A stretch of 64,000 nt of DNA from Thuidium tamariscinum. Its lineage: Eukaryota > Streptophyta > Bryopsida > Hypnales > Thuidiaceae. The stretch is from NCBI GenBank assembly GCA_947034885.2, contig OX344749.2:50559682-50623681 (forward strand). The letters are read 5' to 3'. The notes beneath the pieces are model-generated. The model ran no database searches. It was not told the origin of the DNA and was given only the letters and a program-made list of their open reading frames with translations. This document shows, in pieces, positions 11,696-22,795 of this stretch (position 1 is the first letter of the stretch; each line of letters begins with the position of its first letter). A program made the translations under genes and the position numbers.

Positions 11696-11853
11696 CTTTA
11701 GTAGCAGATAGATAGAAACTCCGGTCAACTGAAAGTAGGCCGGCGTGAATAAAGTGTCTGTTCGTCATGACAATGAGCCAATGTCCACAGGATCAAGGTC
11801 AGATACTACACTTGATCTTAGCCAAAAGGCCGAGAAAGGTATCTTTAGTAGCA
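11696..11853 (-). mobile_element. Retroposed chimeric sequence with a U2 snRNA head
   Basis: Read on the minus strand from 11842, the first 43 bases equal the 5' end of U2 snRNA (ATACCTTTCTCGGCCTTTTG... to GTAGTATCTG, including the branch-point recognition region). The next 93 bases are not U2 and end in TATCTATC. The 136-bp insert (11707-11842) is flanked by a perfect 11-bp direct repeat, ctttagtagca, at 11696-11706 and 11843-11853. That is the mark of target-primed retroposition. No upstream sequence element or TATA of a plant snRNA promoter lies before it, so it is not a functional U2 gene. It may be a one-off template-switch pseudogene or a SINE with a U2-derived head. Confidence 0.8.
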
Positions 11854-14651
11854 TAGTATGAATGCGTGATAGATATGGATTCCTAAGTTTACATGAAAAA
11901 TCATTAGTAGATAATACAAGGTTGTTAGCTCAATGAAGTCAAAGTAAAGAATTAAAGATGAACTTTGGATTTGGAATTTTGAAAATTGGAAGTATGGCCA
12001 CTATTTAAAACACTAAAATAATTTTGATCCTTGTGGAGGGCCATTTGACTTTTGGCCAATGTGCAAATTTAGGGGGAAAAAAGATATTAAACAAAATTAA
12101 GTTAGAAAAAAAATTAAAATAGTGTTCTGAGTACTAATCATATACGATACACCAAGTGATTATATAGACTAAAGAAAAACAACTAATTCTTAATTTTTTT
12201 TCCAAAGATTGTACATTCTCATATAATCAAACATTCATATGCAAGGTCAAAATTTCCTCTAATGCATATTCTATTTGGTTTCCTCTTTTCTAAGAATAAT
12301 TTAGATTTTACTTAAGCCTTCCCAAAGTGAGAATATTTTTGGAAAACTTTCAAATGTCTATAGACAACCAAATTGTCTATGAAAGACCAAATATACCTAC
12401 ATTATTGTATCATTTAGATTTTGGTATAGTGTCAAGAGTTTTCAATTGTAATAACTCATCAAATTTTAGGATTTTTTCAAAGTTTGAACGGAGCTAGAAA
12501 ATGATATAACTTAATAAGTTCCATTTTAAAGGTTTAAATGAACACCAAAAATAGCCATACTTTAAAATTTACAATCAAGTTTGACTAAAGTGCAAGTACT
12601 TTAGAGATGCCAAAAACTTCAAGAAGTAATAGTATTGTACATTAAAGGGTTGATACATTTAGAGTTCTATTGGTGTAGATTGAGCTCTAATATTCACATA
12701 TCAAAAGTAAAATTGACATTTCCATTTATACTACCTATGTGTCAAATTCAATTTTAAAATTAAGTCATTCTTGTTCAAAAGTGACACATGCAATCTTGTA
12801 ATTAGTTCATGAGTAATGTAGACCTTTGAAATAATAATTGAGAATTCAGTTTGGATACTTTCTTGTTGAGTTGTCCTACATAGTTATCATTAGGAGGGAT
12901 TTGAGGTCTCCGGGAGACTGCAAGTTTCTACAATATGAAAATGCAAAATCTGTTGCGGGAACGGAGTTTTACAAGAATTCTATCTGGCTGAGCAACTGCC
13001 ACATCATTAATTTTTTTAAGGACTTTTTTTCATATTTCAAGTTCCAATTTTTTTTGGTTAATTGCTGGCTGACATCAGCTAGCAGTTCCTTGACAGTTTC
13101 GGGAATAGACCCTGAAATGGCCCTTGGGAGCCTTCAAATCCCTTCTAATGTATGTTTTTTCACCATTAAAGTGCTTATAGATTCTTATGTAAGTTCTCTT
13201 ACATTTATGTGGTACAGATTTTCATTATGTTTTTTGACAGATATGTTATGTTTTAAGAAGTATGCATATGTTTGACTTGAAGAAGCAACTTTCCCAATAC
13301 AAAAAATGACAATGTCAAAAATGAATTGAATAAATATATAAAATGAAAATCTTTAAAAATTACAATAAATAAAATATAGTATTTTAAACTCAAAGATAAA
13401 TTGTTTTTGCAAAAATTAACATGTTCAATCTAAAATCAATTTTAGAAGGAAGTTTTGATTTTTGGTGTCAAATTTTATTGAAAATGATTGGTTAGTTTAG
13501 TAGTAGATTTAACCGTATAGATAAGATCTACATATCACATTTCACATCTTCTCTTTAAAAACTATCATTAAATTATTTTTCTAAACTACATTTAAAATAT
13601 GTTTTTACAATTTGCACTACCTCCTAGTTCTTAAGAGGTTTAAGACCTAATGTTTAAATTTCAAACAATAAATAAATACAAACATTTTCCAAACATAAAT
13701 TTGCTTGATTTTTTCAACAATCTAAATGTTTGAAGAATCTTATACTAATTCCCTTGTATTTTTATGGTGTAGGTATTCAAAAAATTCCTTTAAATATATT
13801 CTTTAGTTCAAAGAATAAACACTACTTAATCATATTTCTAAACCAAAGAATGATCCTTCTAAAAGACTTCAATAAATAAAGATTTAAAAAAAAAATCACT
13901 ATAATTAGAACTTAAAATTTTGTAGTAGGAGACAAATTCTTATAAAAATTATAATTGTTTTGCCTAAAATCCATTTAAAAGAAATTTAGTTCTATTGGAA
14001 AATATTGGATGGTACAAGAAGAGATCTAACCACAAGGATGCAATGTCTGGATCAAATTTTACAACCTTTATTTAAAAGTCATCACTTTCTTACTCTTCCA
14101 AGCTACATTTCACATTACATCTTCACAATTTTGGAAACCTATAATACCACCTTGTTACTTAAAGGGTCAAGGTTACAACCTACATACAATCTAGTGTCAA
14201 TCATATACTCTCATATTTTAAGGTACTTTAATTTGTACAATTTGTGAGGGGGCTCATTTGTAGAAAACTATACAAGACAATAATATTTGATACTACACTA
14301 ATTTAAAATAATGTCACTTGGATAAATTAGTGTCACACACACTATTAGGACAAATCACTAAAGGGGTCCTTACCATTATTTGCACACTAGATTTAGATTT
14401 GATGAGACAAATCCATCATTCTTGCGAGTACCACTATCCATTAGTACAAGTAAAGATACATATGCCACGATCCACAAGGAAAAAATTGGAAAGCAAGGTA
14501 TTTGATTACCAAACTCAAGTGATCCATAGCGAAATCTAACATACTAAATCAGGAGCAAAAATTGCACAACAATACTGTCATTTTCGACATGATTTCAAAA
14601 AGTTAGCTTCAACGATAAAAATCTACGGAGCAGAAGTTGATTTCACATCCA
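11854..14651. other. Intergenic AT-rich DNA
   Basis: No gene is recognisable. A 145-codon frame at 12838-13275 is Phe/Ile/Lys-rich with no motif and looks like chance. Nothing else can be supported in this interval. Confidence 0.6.
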
Positions 14652-17600
14652 CTACTGTACTGTGTTACTATCAAGGTCTCCAGTCTTAGAATCTTGTTTG
14701 ACGTCCAGTTTTTCAGCTGTAGTACCATCAATGGTAGAGATAGGGTTTGAACTTGTCTCCTTGCTGCTAGGTTGCTTCTTTTCCGACTCTGGGTTAGTAA
14801 GCATCCGTAAGTTGTACTTGGCGAGCTCCTTGAAATCACGAACTACTCCCAATGCACAGGTGGTCTATACAACAATTATGATAATAGTTAGCTCACCGTA
14901 ATTGACCAGTATGATTAACCCGTAAGTGCCCAAGGTGCTTCCATAAATATTGGAGTTGAAATCTTTTAGGGAGCTTCAATGACAATAATAAAATTAATCA
15001 AAACCAGTAGAAAGAAGAAATCATGAGCTAAATTTTTGTAATAACACAAATATAGTTCTGAAGTTACCAAGATCAGCTATTAGCGTCCAAAGTGGGCATT
15101 CTATTTTCAGATTAGGCACGTGGGGTTCAACGAGGGTTCATCTGTGGATCGGTTGTGTAAGACTGCTAACATTACTGAGAGCAAAACCATGATGTGTAGA
15201 GGTACAACAGCACTGGTCAAATTCTACAGATATTCTACAGCATTACTAAAACCACCCCATGCCCAAATTGAAAAGGATTAAATTCGCACCTTCACTATCT
15301 GCATCAAAATCGTCTTCTGAGGATTCTTGAGATCGACAGAATGAGGTTGAGGAACAATTTTGGCTACTGCATTGATGAGCTCCATCTTGTCTATTGAAGT
15401 GTTGGCTCGGGCTTCAATGGCCACTGCGAACTGCAAAGATAAAGGCATCAGCTCCTACCCTCTATAGCCTGTAGACCTTGAGCATCACGAATATTGCGAA
15501 GAAAAATACATACTTCGATGTCTCCATGAAGTGCCTTGGTTCCTTGACACGATAGAAGTTTCCTATAACCGACCAAATAAGAATCAGATACAGTACGATA
15601 AGATTTAGTTCAAAGTTTTATCGGTTGTTGCTGAGAGATACTGGAACCAAACATAAGTTATTTTATAATTTTGGAGTTGTATTAACTTAGTCTTCATGTT
15701 CAAAGTCCCTATGGCCTTTTCCTCAACTAGACTAAACTTGTTCTAGCCATTTAAACTCCTTAAAGCCTAAGATGAGAAGGTCAAAACCAAGGCAATTTCC
15801 AAAAATAAAATCTTAGTATGTAGCAGTTTTTCATTAGACTACGGCTGCAACCCGGAATGAAATAAGTGGGTTCATAGATGCATGGAAGCAGGAGGAATCG
15901 GGACATCTACCTTAGTACATTATTTTTTCACATTCTGGGTAGTGACCAAGTGCTTACTTGCGTAAGATATATACCTTAAATGTGGGGCACCCCTCTCCAG
16001 TGGGGAAATGTCGGTCTACCATAGATTGTGCAGCTTTTGCCACCTCTGCTGCTGACGAGTAGCACGTTGTCTCCACAGGTATTAATCGCATACTATACCT
16101 GAAGTACATTGCAGTTGGGGTAGCCATTAACACTCGAGTTGTAACTCCACTAGAAAAAACCTGACCGTGAAGTAGTTTACGATTTATCTTAAAGCAATAA
16201 ATGGGAATTGTTATTGCACAGAATACAGTACCTTGTCCTAGATCTCTTAGTAGCAGCCGCATCTCGTACAATAGCCTCAGCAAGTTCCATCGGAGACCGC
16301 TGGGCAGCCGCATCCTTACTCATCCGTATGAAAACTACACCGTGACAGCCGGTCTCACACCCAGAGAACTTTGCCTGCACAAAGTTCCAAGTCTCCCTCA
16401 GTTGACGATACATATCACAGGAAGGAAGCGCATAAGCTCTGCCCATGAACCAAATTCAGTAACAGTACAGGACATATGCTTTTCCACTAGAGACACAATT
16501 ACCTTCCAGTTAAAACTTTGACTGCAAATCGAACTCCTAATTGGGTGGTACATAGTAAGGCAGAGGATACTATTTGCATCACTTTGAACATTTGAACATG
16601 ATTAAAATTGCGATTTTTGGAGATGAATGGAGAGATCTTCGAGTGCAAGAGCCGATCTGTTATCAGATATCTATCACTTATCACTATGAATTTCTTATGC
16701 AGTTGCAAAGTGGGAGGTTGTAAAACAGTATAAGTGACAGTAGACAAACCCATATCCATCAATAATCAGTGGCCATAGACATCTAGCCAAGTCATGCTTA
16801 CAACACTTGCTAACAAGTTCAACCACGTGAATAGATCTGTCGGCATTTCCAAGGACAGATGTACCGGAGAATGTTCAAGAGCTAGTCACCTAATTTGCCG
16901 GAAGGAGGCCACCAGAAATATTGACTCTCTTCCGAGAAAACTAGATTAAGAAGATGAGCAATTTAATTATAGAAAAGGCTTCAGAATAACCAAAATACAA
17001 GATTAATCAAAATCGATAAATACATGCCTTTTTCTTAGTCCGGATTTCATCAATTTCTGCAGCAAGAAGCTCGTCAATTCCACCGCCTCTGTTTTTGCCT
17101 TCCTCGGTTGATGCAACTTGAGGTGCCAACTTGCACACTCTTTTTTCCCTTTCGCTTTCATCACTTTCGTCCTCTTCCGAATCTGAATGCTCTGAAGCGC
17201 CACTGGTGCCGGTCCGATCGTCCGGAGCTCTCACGTCCTTGATTTCTATACTACTCGGTCTATCGAAAAACTGCAACCAACAGCGTCCATATCGCCAAGG
17301 TGTTCAGCTTATACGCTAAGGATAGTCAGCTCAACTAACAAAAACGGAAAACAGCAGCACTTACGAATATTAGGAACCACAAGAGTCATTTTACATTGCA
17401 CAAGTCGAAGCAACAAGCTAAAAAATTGAACCAATATCATGAGTGAGGTAACTGCTCCAAGTTGAATTGATAGCAAAGAAAAGCAGAAAGAAAAGCACCT
17501 CGTCGAGAACGTTGCTAATCTCCTGAATGCTTGCCCGCTCTTTTCCCCCGACACAAGTAACCAAAAATCCCTTCTGCCCGTGCTCAATTATAGCCTTCTT

Positions 17601-18574
17601 TTGGTTCTGCAATAGAAACAGCTCAATTCTCACTCACCCTCTTGATTTGGCATTGCACTAAATAGCCACTAATACAATACCTAGAGCATCCGAAACTTAT
17701 TAAACCCTAAACCCCTGGTGATCAATTTAACCCTATAATAAGCAATGTGGACTAAACAAAATTAGCTAAAATTGAAGTATCGGTAATCCAGTCATGTGCC
17801 GTCTACTCTTACATGCAACAAAAGCAGGAATTCTCCTCCAATTCGAAGATTTAAAGAAGAAAACATAGAGGAGCGTTGGCATGCAGGCAGCAAATACTTA
17901 TTAAATCCTAAACCTCTGGTGGTCAATCTAACCCTAGAATCGGGAAATTCTCTGCAATGTGGACTTATGAGAATCAGCTAGAACCGGGAGAATCTGTAAC
18001 TCACCGCCGCGACGACTACTCCAACAGAGACAATTAAAAAAAAAAAAAACCCAGGAAAAAGTGAACTAGCGATTGGCATATATGGCGCAACTAACTGTTA
18101 AACCCTAAACCTCTAGTAACCAGTCAAACCCTAGAACAGGGAAATTCACTGCAATGCGAAGTTATCAGAATGAGCTAGTAATCGAAGACCATGTGATCCA
18201 GAAATGTTCCGTCTACTCCAACATGCAACATAGAAAGGAACTCTCCTTCCACTTGCAAAACGGATGAGCGATTGGCATACATGAGGCAAATACTTTCTAA
18301 GCCCTAAACCCTCAGATGATCAATCAAACCCTAGAATGTGAACTGATCCGAATTAGCTAGAAATCGAAGAATCTGCAATTCAGTCACGTCCCGTCTACTC
18401 CAACATGCTACGCAGGAAGGAATTCTCCATATATTAGAGGATTTAAGAAAAACGTGAGGAAAAAACGTGGAGCGATTTGCATACATGCGGCAAGTACTTG
18501 GCTCGTTTGCGCTTCCGATCTGCGTTGCCGCCGCCACCTCCGTGATGCTTCTTGCTATCTTCGGTGCCACCCAT
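14652..18574 (-). CDS. THUMPD1: THUMP-domain protein, THUMPD1/Tan1-like tRNA acetylation adaptor
   Basis: Seven exons, 18574-18485, 17606-17499, 17270-17028, 16374-16232, 16098-15975, 15430-15290 and 14864-14652, keep one frame and give 353 residues. The family binds tRNA and assists the Kre33/NAT10 acetyltransferase in making N4-acetylcytidine. Seen: a basic N-terminus (DRKRKRAKYLP), then GQKGFLVTCVGGKERASIQE, the family's start signature. A variable acidic stretch follows (HSDSEEDESDESERE, about 90-105). Then comes the THUMP region: HGVVFIRM, RYSMRLIPVETTCYSS, IEARANTSIDKMELINAVAK, HSVDLKNPQKTILMQIVK and GVVRDFKELAKYNLR. The tail is Lys/Ser-rich. Oddities: frame continuity requires a GC-AG intron after 17028, and intron 1 holds a ~200-bp tandem repeat that includes copies of the exon-1 donor. 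The start at 18574 is the only ATG of the first exon. Confidence 0.9.
17702..18500. repeat. Four tandem ~200-bp repeats in THUMPD1 intron 1, spanning the exon 1 donor
   Basis: Diverged units begin at about 17702, 17903, 18100 and 18299 (spacing 201, 197, 199). Each opens with a telomere-like motif such as TAAACCCTAAACC, followed by TCAAACCCTAGAA, TAGCTAG and CCGTCTACTCCAACATGC. Each ends with a version of GATTGGCATACATGAGGCAAATACTT. In the last unit that segment is the real exon-1/intron-1 junction (minus strand AAGTACTTGCCGCAT|GTATGC), so the upstream-intron copies are degenerate copies of a splice donor. Confidence 0.85.
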
Positions 18575-19093
18575 AGTCGATAATCTCTCGAAGCAATGCT
18601 GTTTCAGTCAATTCACGCTTAACGAAAGACTCAGGGACGGAGAAGGGGAGCAGGTTTTGGCTCTCCTTGAATTAGGAATCTGGTCTCGCCGTATTCGGCG
18701 CAGCTCTGAAGCAATGGATTGTACACACAAATCTCCACAAGAATGGATAATAGGAGAGGTCTAAAACCGAGCGGGCATTTTCAACCATCCAGTAGGGGCT
18801 TTGAAATGGACATGTGAATTGTGGAAAAATAAGACCTGTTTTAACTTATTCAATGGATAGTTTAAAAGCCACACTGGGGTCATTCTTAACTAAGTGGCTA
18901 GGTGTCTACTAATTTAATTCAAAATTTGAACTCGTTGTTCAACTACCTTCTTACAAGTAGTGAAAAATCTGAAATAATGATTAAATCAAGCATTCATTTC
19001 AGATTTAGAAAAGAACGCTTTTATAAACCATTTCAATTGCTTTACACATGTTGCAATGCTAGTTTATGAATAAGGCCTGATTTTTTTTCAAAC
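18575..19093. other. THUMPD1 upstream region and intergenic DNA
   Basis: Immediately upstream of the THUMPD1 ATG on the minus strand. No convincing TATA box was seen and no gene lies on the opposite strand. Confidence 0.4.
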
Positions 19094-19480
19094 TACAGTG
19101 GAAATACCCAAAACCGTCCAAGTAAGGAATTCAGCATAGTTGGAGGCAGCGTTTTCTAAAAATGATATTATTCTAGTATTAGTGAGTGAAAATCATGAAT
19201 ATTAAAAAAAAAAAGATTTTTCGGATACAATATGTAATTTCTACAAATTTTCAAAGTGTTGGCTCCCTAGACCTATGGAACCGTCCTATAGGTGCCCCAA
19301 AAACTGAACCTTGCAAAAATCATCACTCAGCCAACCAGATTTTCCTATATGTCCTTCAATTGTGTTAGTAAATTACAATCACATATGTAGTGAACACATT
19401 AAGGGAACTCTACTGATGCATTTGGGTGAATCTACAATCCATTGCAAGGAACAAGTGCGGGAATGGGTGTTTTACCCTTA
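19094..19480. mobile_element. Mariner-type MITE family A, copy 2
   Basis: The element is 19096-19478 (383 bp) between TA dinucleotides. Termini are CAGTGGAAATACCCA and, inverted, AGGGTAAAACACCCA. It is collinear with the copies at 10.65 and 38.09 kb. Confidence 0.85.
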
Positions 19481-19489
19481 TACATAGAT

Positions 19490-19740
19490 GGGTTTCCAAG
19501 GGCCTATGATCACAAATAGGGACCTAGAACAGATTGTGTTCAAAAATTCATAACTTATTCAATAACGCTTCAAAAAATATGAAATGACTTATGTTAGATT
19601 CTTCATCTATTTCACTTTGACTGAAAAATAAGCTAAAAATATTTCCATCTCATGAGAGACATGGAAAAGGCATATCAACGCGTAAATGGTTGTTTTTTGA
19701 GCCTCTTATCTTAAGTTAGATAATGCCCAGGAGCTTGGAG
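19490..19740. repeat. Degenerate dispersed repeat related to 29.99-30.13 kb and 41.88-42.05 kb
   Basis: Shared phrases in the same order include TTCATAACT(T/A)ATTC, (C/G)CTCCAAAAAATATGAAA, a Phe/Leu-like T-rich block and AAAAATATTTC. The 29.83-kb copy is a bounded MITE; here no ends can be defined. Confidence 0.4.
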
Positions 19741-20141
19741 GCTTGAGATCATTATGGGACACAATGTGAAGTCCTTATAGTTTATCACAAATGTCCATGT
19801 TTATACTTTTTGAAAATCTAAAGGGCATGGAAAGGAGGACAACATTATGAGATACAACACTTTTCCAACTATTCAGTGGAATGGTGACAAATCTGCGTCA
19901 TAAAGACTTGACATTATGTATTGAACATGTGCTAATGACCAATCATATACAATTTAGTAGTAGTTTCTTGGTTACAAGTACAAAGAAAATCTTATATTTT
20001 TAAATTGTTTAATTTATTACTAATGGAGTTGGTTCCTACAATACAACAGAAAATTAAAGTTTTATGGGAAAATTATAAACCTTTCTTGATTTGAGTATAT
20101 TTGAAATGATCTATAAATATTATGAAAAAAGTCATTTCCTA

Positions 20142-21200
20142 TTACATTAGAAGAAAATCAGGGCTTTTGCGACTGCGGTTAGCAACTAGTTTTGTAGTTG
20201 CATAACACGTTTGCAACTGGGTGATAATTTGGAGCCCGCACTTGCAGTGGACAAGTCGCACTTATTGCAATGTAGTTGCAAAATTGAAAAGATTGTTTTT
20301 CATTAAATAGCCTATGTGGAACTTCATCGATGAAGTCTTCTAATGTAGAACTTGCTTTTGTGCAACTTGCTTGCAACTTGTGTGCAATTGCTTTGCAACT
20401 AGTTTGTGATTGCTTTGCAACTAGTTTACAACTAGTTTGTAACTTGTAGATTTATAGATTTTTTTTATCTTAATGATTGTAGATTTCAAAAATTGAATCT
20501 CAATGATTTGTAGATTTTAGAATTTTAGATCTAATTTTTTTTAGATTATCAAATTCAAATATTGATATTAAATAGATTTCATAAGTTTACAAAACTTTAA
20601 ATTTCAAAAGTTTTAAAATTTCTTATACTTTAAATATTTGTAGATTTCTATACATTGTAGAAATTTGCAAGTTGTAGAAATCTACAAAGTATAGAAATAT
20701 TACAATTGTAATATTAAACTTTATTACTTAAAGATGGTATAACTTGCAACTCTTATCCATCCAATCTAATGGTACTCTTGACAATTGAAATGGGACAATT
20801 GATATAAAACTTGATTTAATTATTTTCTAGTTATATTCTAGTTGCAAAGTAGTTGCATTCTAGTTGAATTGTAGTCAAACTTAGATTATTCCCAACTATA
20901 GTTTGACACACTCAACTCTACAAAACCTAAAGTGGTCCATGTCGGCAACTGTGATGAATTTTGGATGGAGAATACATCACAGAAATTCTTTTGTTAGATT
21001 CTTGTAATCCAAACTTCAACCTGCAACTACTTTGCAACTACATGCAACTCGAAACTTCAATCTACAACTACTTTGCAACTATAGTAGTGTAAACATTAAA
21101 TTTGGTGCAAATACAGAGGATTGTAGTTGTAGGGAAGTTGCGTATGACATATAGTTGCATATCAATTGGTTGTGGCGGACATGATTTTCTTCTAGTGTTA
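20142..21200. mobile_element. Non-autonomous CACTA element with TTGCAACT subterminal repeats
   Basis: The 1053-bp element 20145-21197 starts CATTAGAAGAAAATCA and ends, inverted, CACTAGAAGAAAATCA, the classic CACTA/En-Spm terminus. It is flanked by the 3-bp duplication TTA (20142-20144, 21198-21200). Near both ends the motif TTGCAACTA or its variants recurs many times in both orientations, as expected of the subterminal binding sites of this superfamily. There is no transposase frame, so mobility would depend on a helper. The first terminus has one C-to-T change (CATTA). Confidence 0.88.
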
Positions 21201-22795
21201 TCAAACAGTTCAATGTACCTATTATTTTTCTATACTTGCAACATATTTTGTCATATTCATTGGACAATTTAATATGCTTGGTGATTATTCAAAGTGTCTA
21301 TTCATTCGTATGTTTATAATACATGGTTTTTATCTCTATATACTCTCAACAATGATAAGGTAACTATAACTAAATGGTTTGAATAACCACTAAACATTGA
21401 TACTATTACAAAATTGCGTGATTTTTTTTTTATTGGATCTTGTTGGAGGTCAAAGGATATGTTACATTTCCTTCTTGTGCATTTTTAGAATACTATATGA
21501 GTAGCTATTGGTATATCATGAATTTTCTAACAATTGAAAATAGGTGTGTCTAAAATCTTTATTGTATAACACCTCCTATTATAGTGATTTTTTTAACAAA
21601 ACCTACATATACATGATCTTTGTGAATGAAAATTTATTGAAATTGTTGATGTCTAGGTTGATGTCTTTTACAATGGTAAAAAATTATATGAAAAGAGTGA
21701 AGAAAGAAACAAGATTAGTTTTGGAATTGTGTTTGTAAAATCATATTGAAGTTCTTAAATACTTAGCATCATGTATCTTAAAGAACAATATTTGTAATTA
21801 TTTCTATTATTTTTCTTTGAAAACTTGTCACTACAAAGCTCACAAAATGAAATGCCAAATAGTCTTGGGTCTTTGGGATTGTGGTGTTGAAAAATAGAAA
21901 CCATTTGGAATGTGTTTATTGTTGTAAAATAAACTCCATCCAAATTTATCCCCATTGATAACAAATCTTCTCTCTTGATAGTAAGGTGCTTGGTAGAAAG
22001 GTAAAATTGAATAATGCTAATCTATCGATTGTTGTGGTCAAGGAGATGGTAACAACTTCCACAAATATGCAAATGTATTTTACAATAATACTTGCATTGT
22101 ATGTATTGTGCATGCTAGCATACCATCATCAATTCAAAACAAAGAAAGCAACCATTTTCAAAAAACATCCCAAGCACATCTATATTTTTACAGTGACAAG
22201 GAAATTCTCAAAAATAGCCCATATCCGAGATAGAGCTTGCATAAAATTACACTTGAAGGAATATCTGTTCCTCGCCATGGGCTGGGTAAAAGTTGAAAAA
22301 ATCAGACGTTCTGAAAATCCATGTATTTTGATAGGTTTTCAGGATTTATCCTGCAGCTTGCTTCTGTTCTGCAATAAACACTGCAATGAGCCCGGTCGTT
22401 TAACCCCTTGCTGCATAAAGTTGTCAAAGTGGCTGATTAGTAGGACTTGAAATGAATCATTAGGGAAGGTACCAAAATATGCTAATAGAGAGAAGGAACC
22501 ATGGACTATATATTTGAACTGTTAAAATTTCGTTTTGGAAGTTATTATGATTGGACATGAACTGAGAGGATAGGCTTTCTATTTTCATTTCAGGCACTGG
22601 GATTAACTGCAATATTCACGGGGATGCTGAATCTGGATGCTCGAAGGAACAGTTGCACATCACAAAATCGTTCTATTGTTCCCCAAACTTCATCACTAGG
22701 AAAAATTCATCACTTGTCTGGTCTGACGAGTACACGCTGCACAGTATCACGAGCATTAAAAAGCTTAAAAGCATGATGTCATTGTTAATCTTACT
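21201..22795. other. Intergenic, and 3' flank of CYP97B
   Basis: Contains frames of up to 154 codons (for example 21986-22450) without motifs or codon bias, judged chance. The stretch next to 22795 should hold the CYP97B 3' UTR. Confidence 0.5.

Noticed and set aside
11800-11842. Functional U2 snRNA gene
   Set aside because: Only the first 43 bases match U2. The Sm site and later stems are absent, and no snRNA promoter element precedes it. The 11-bp flanking repeats show retroposition.
12838-13275. 145-codon frame as a gene
   Set aside because: AT-driven composition (Phe, Ile, Lys, Ser), no domain, no start context, no neighbouring exons in phase.
15516-15545. Extra small exon of THUMPD1
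   Set aside because: Using its possible splice sites gives 29 bases and breaks the frame. Exons 5 and 6 join directly in phase and match the family.
21986-22450. 154-codon frame as a gene
   Set aside because: No motif, weak codon bias, and it begins in simple AT-rich DNA with no supporting features.
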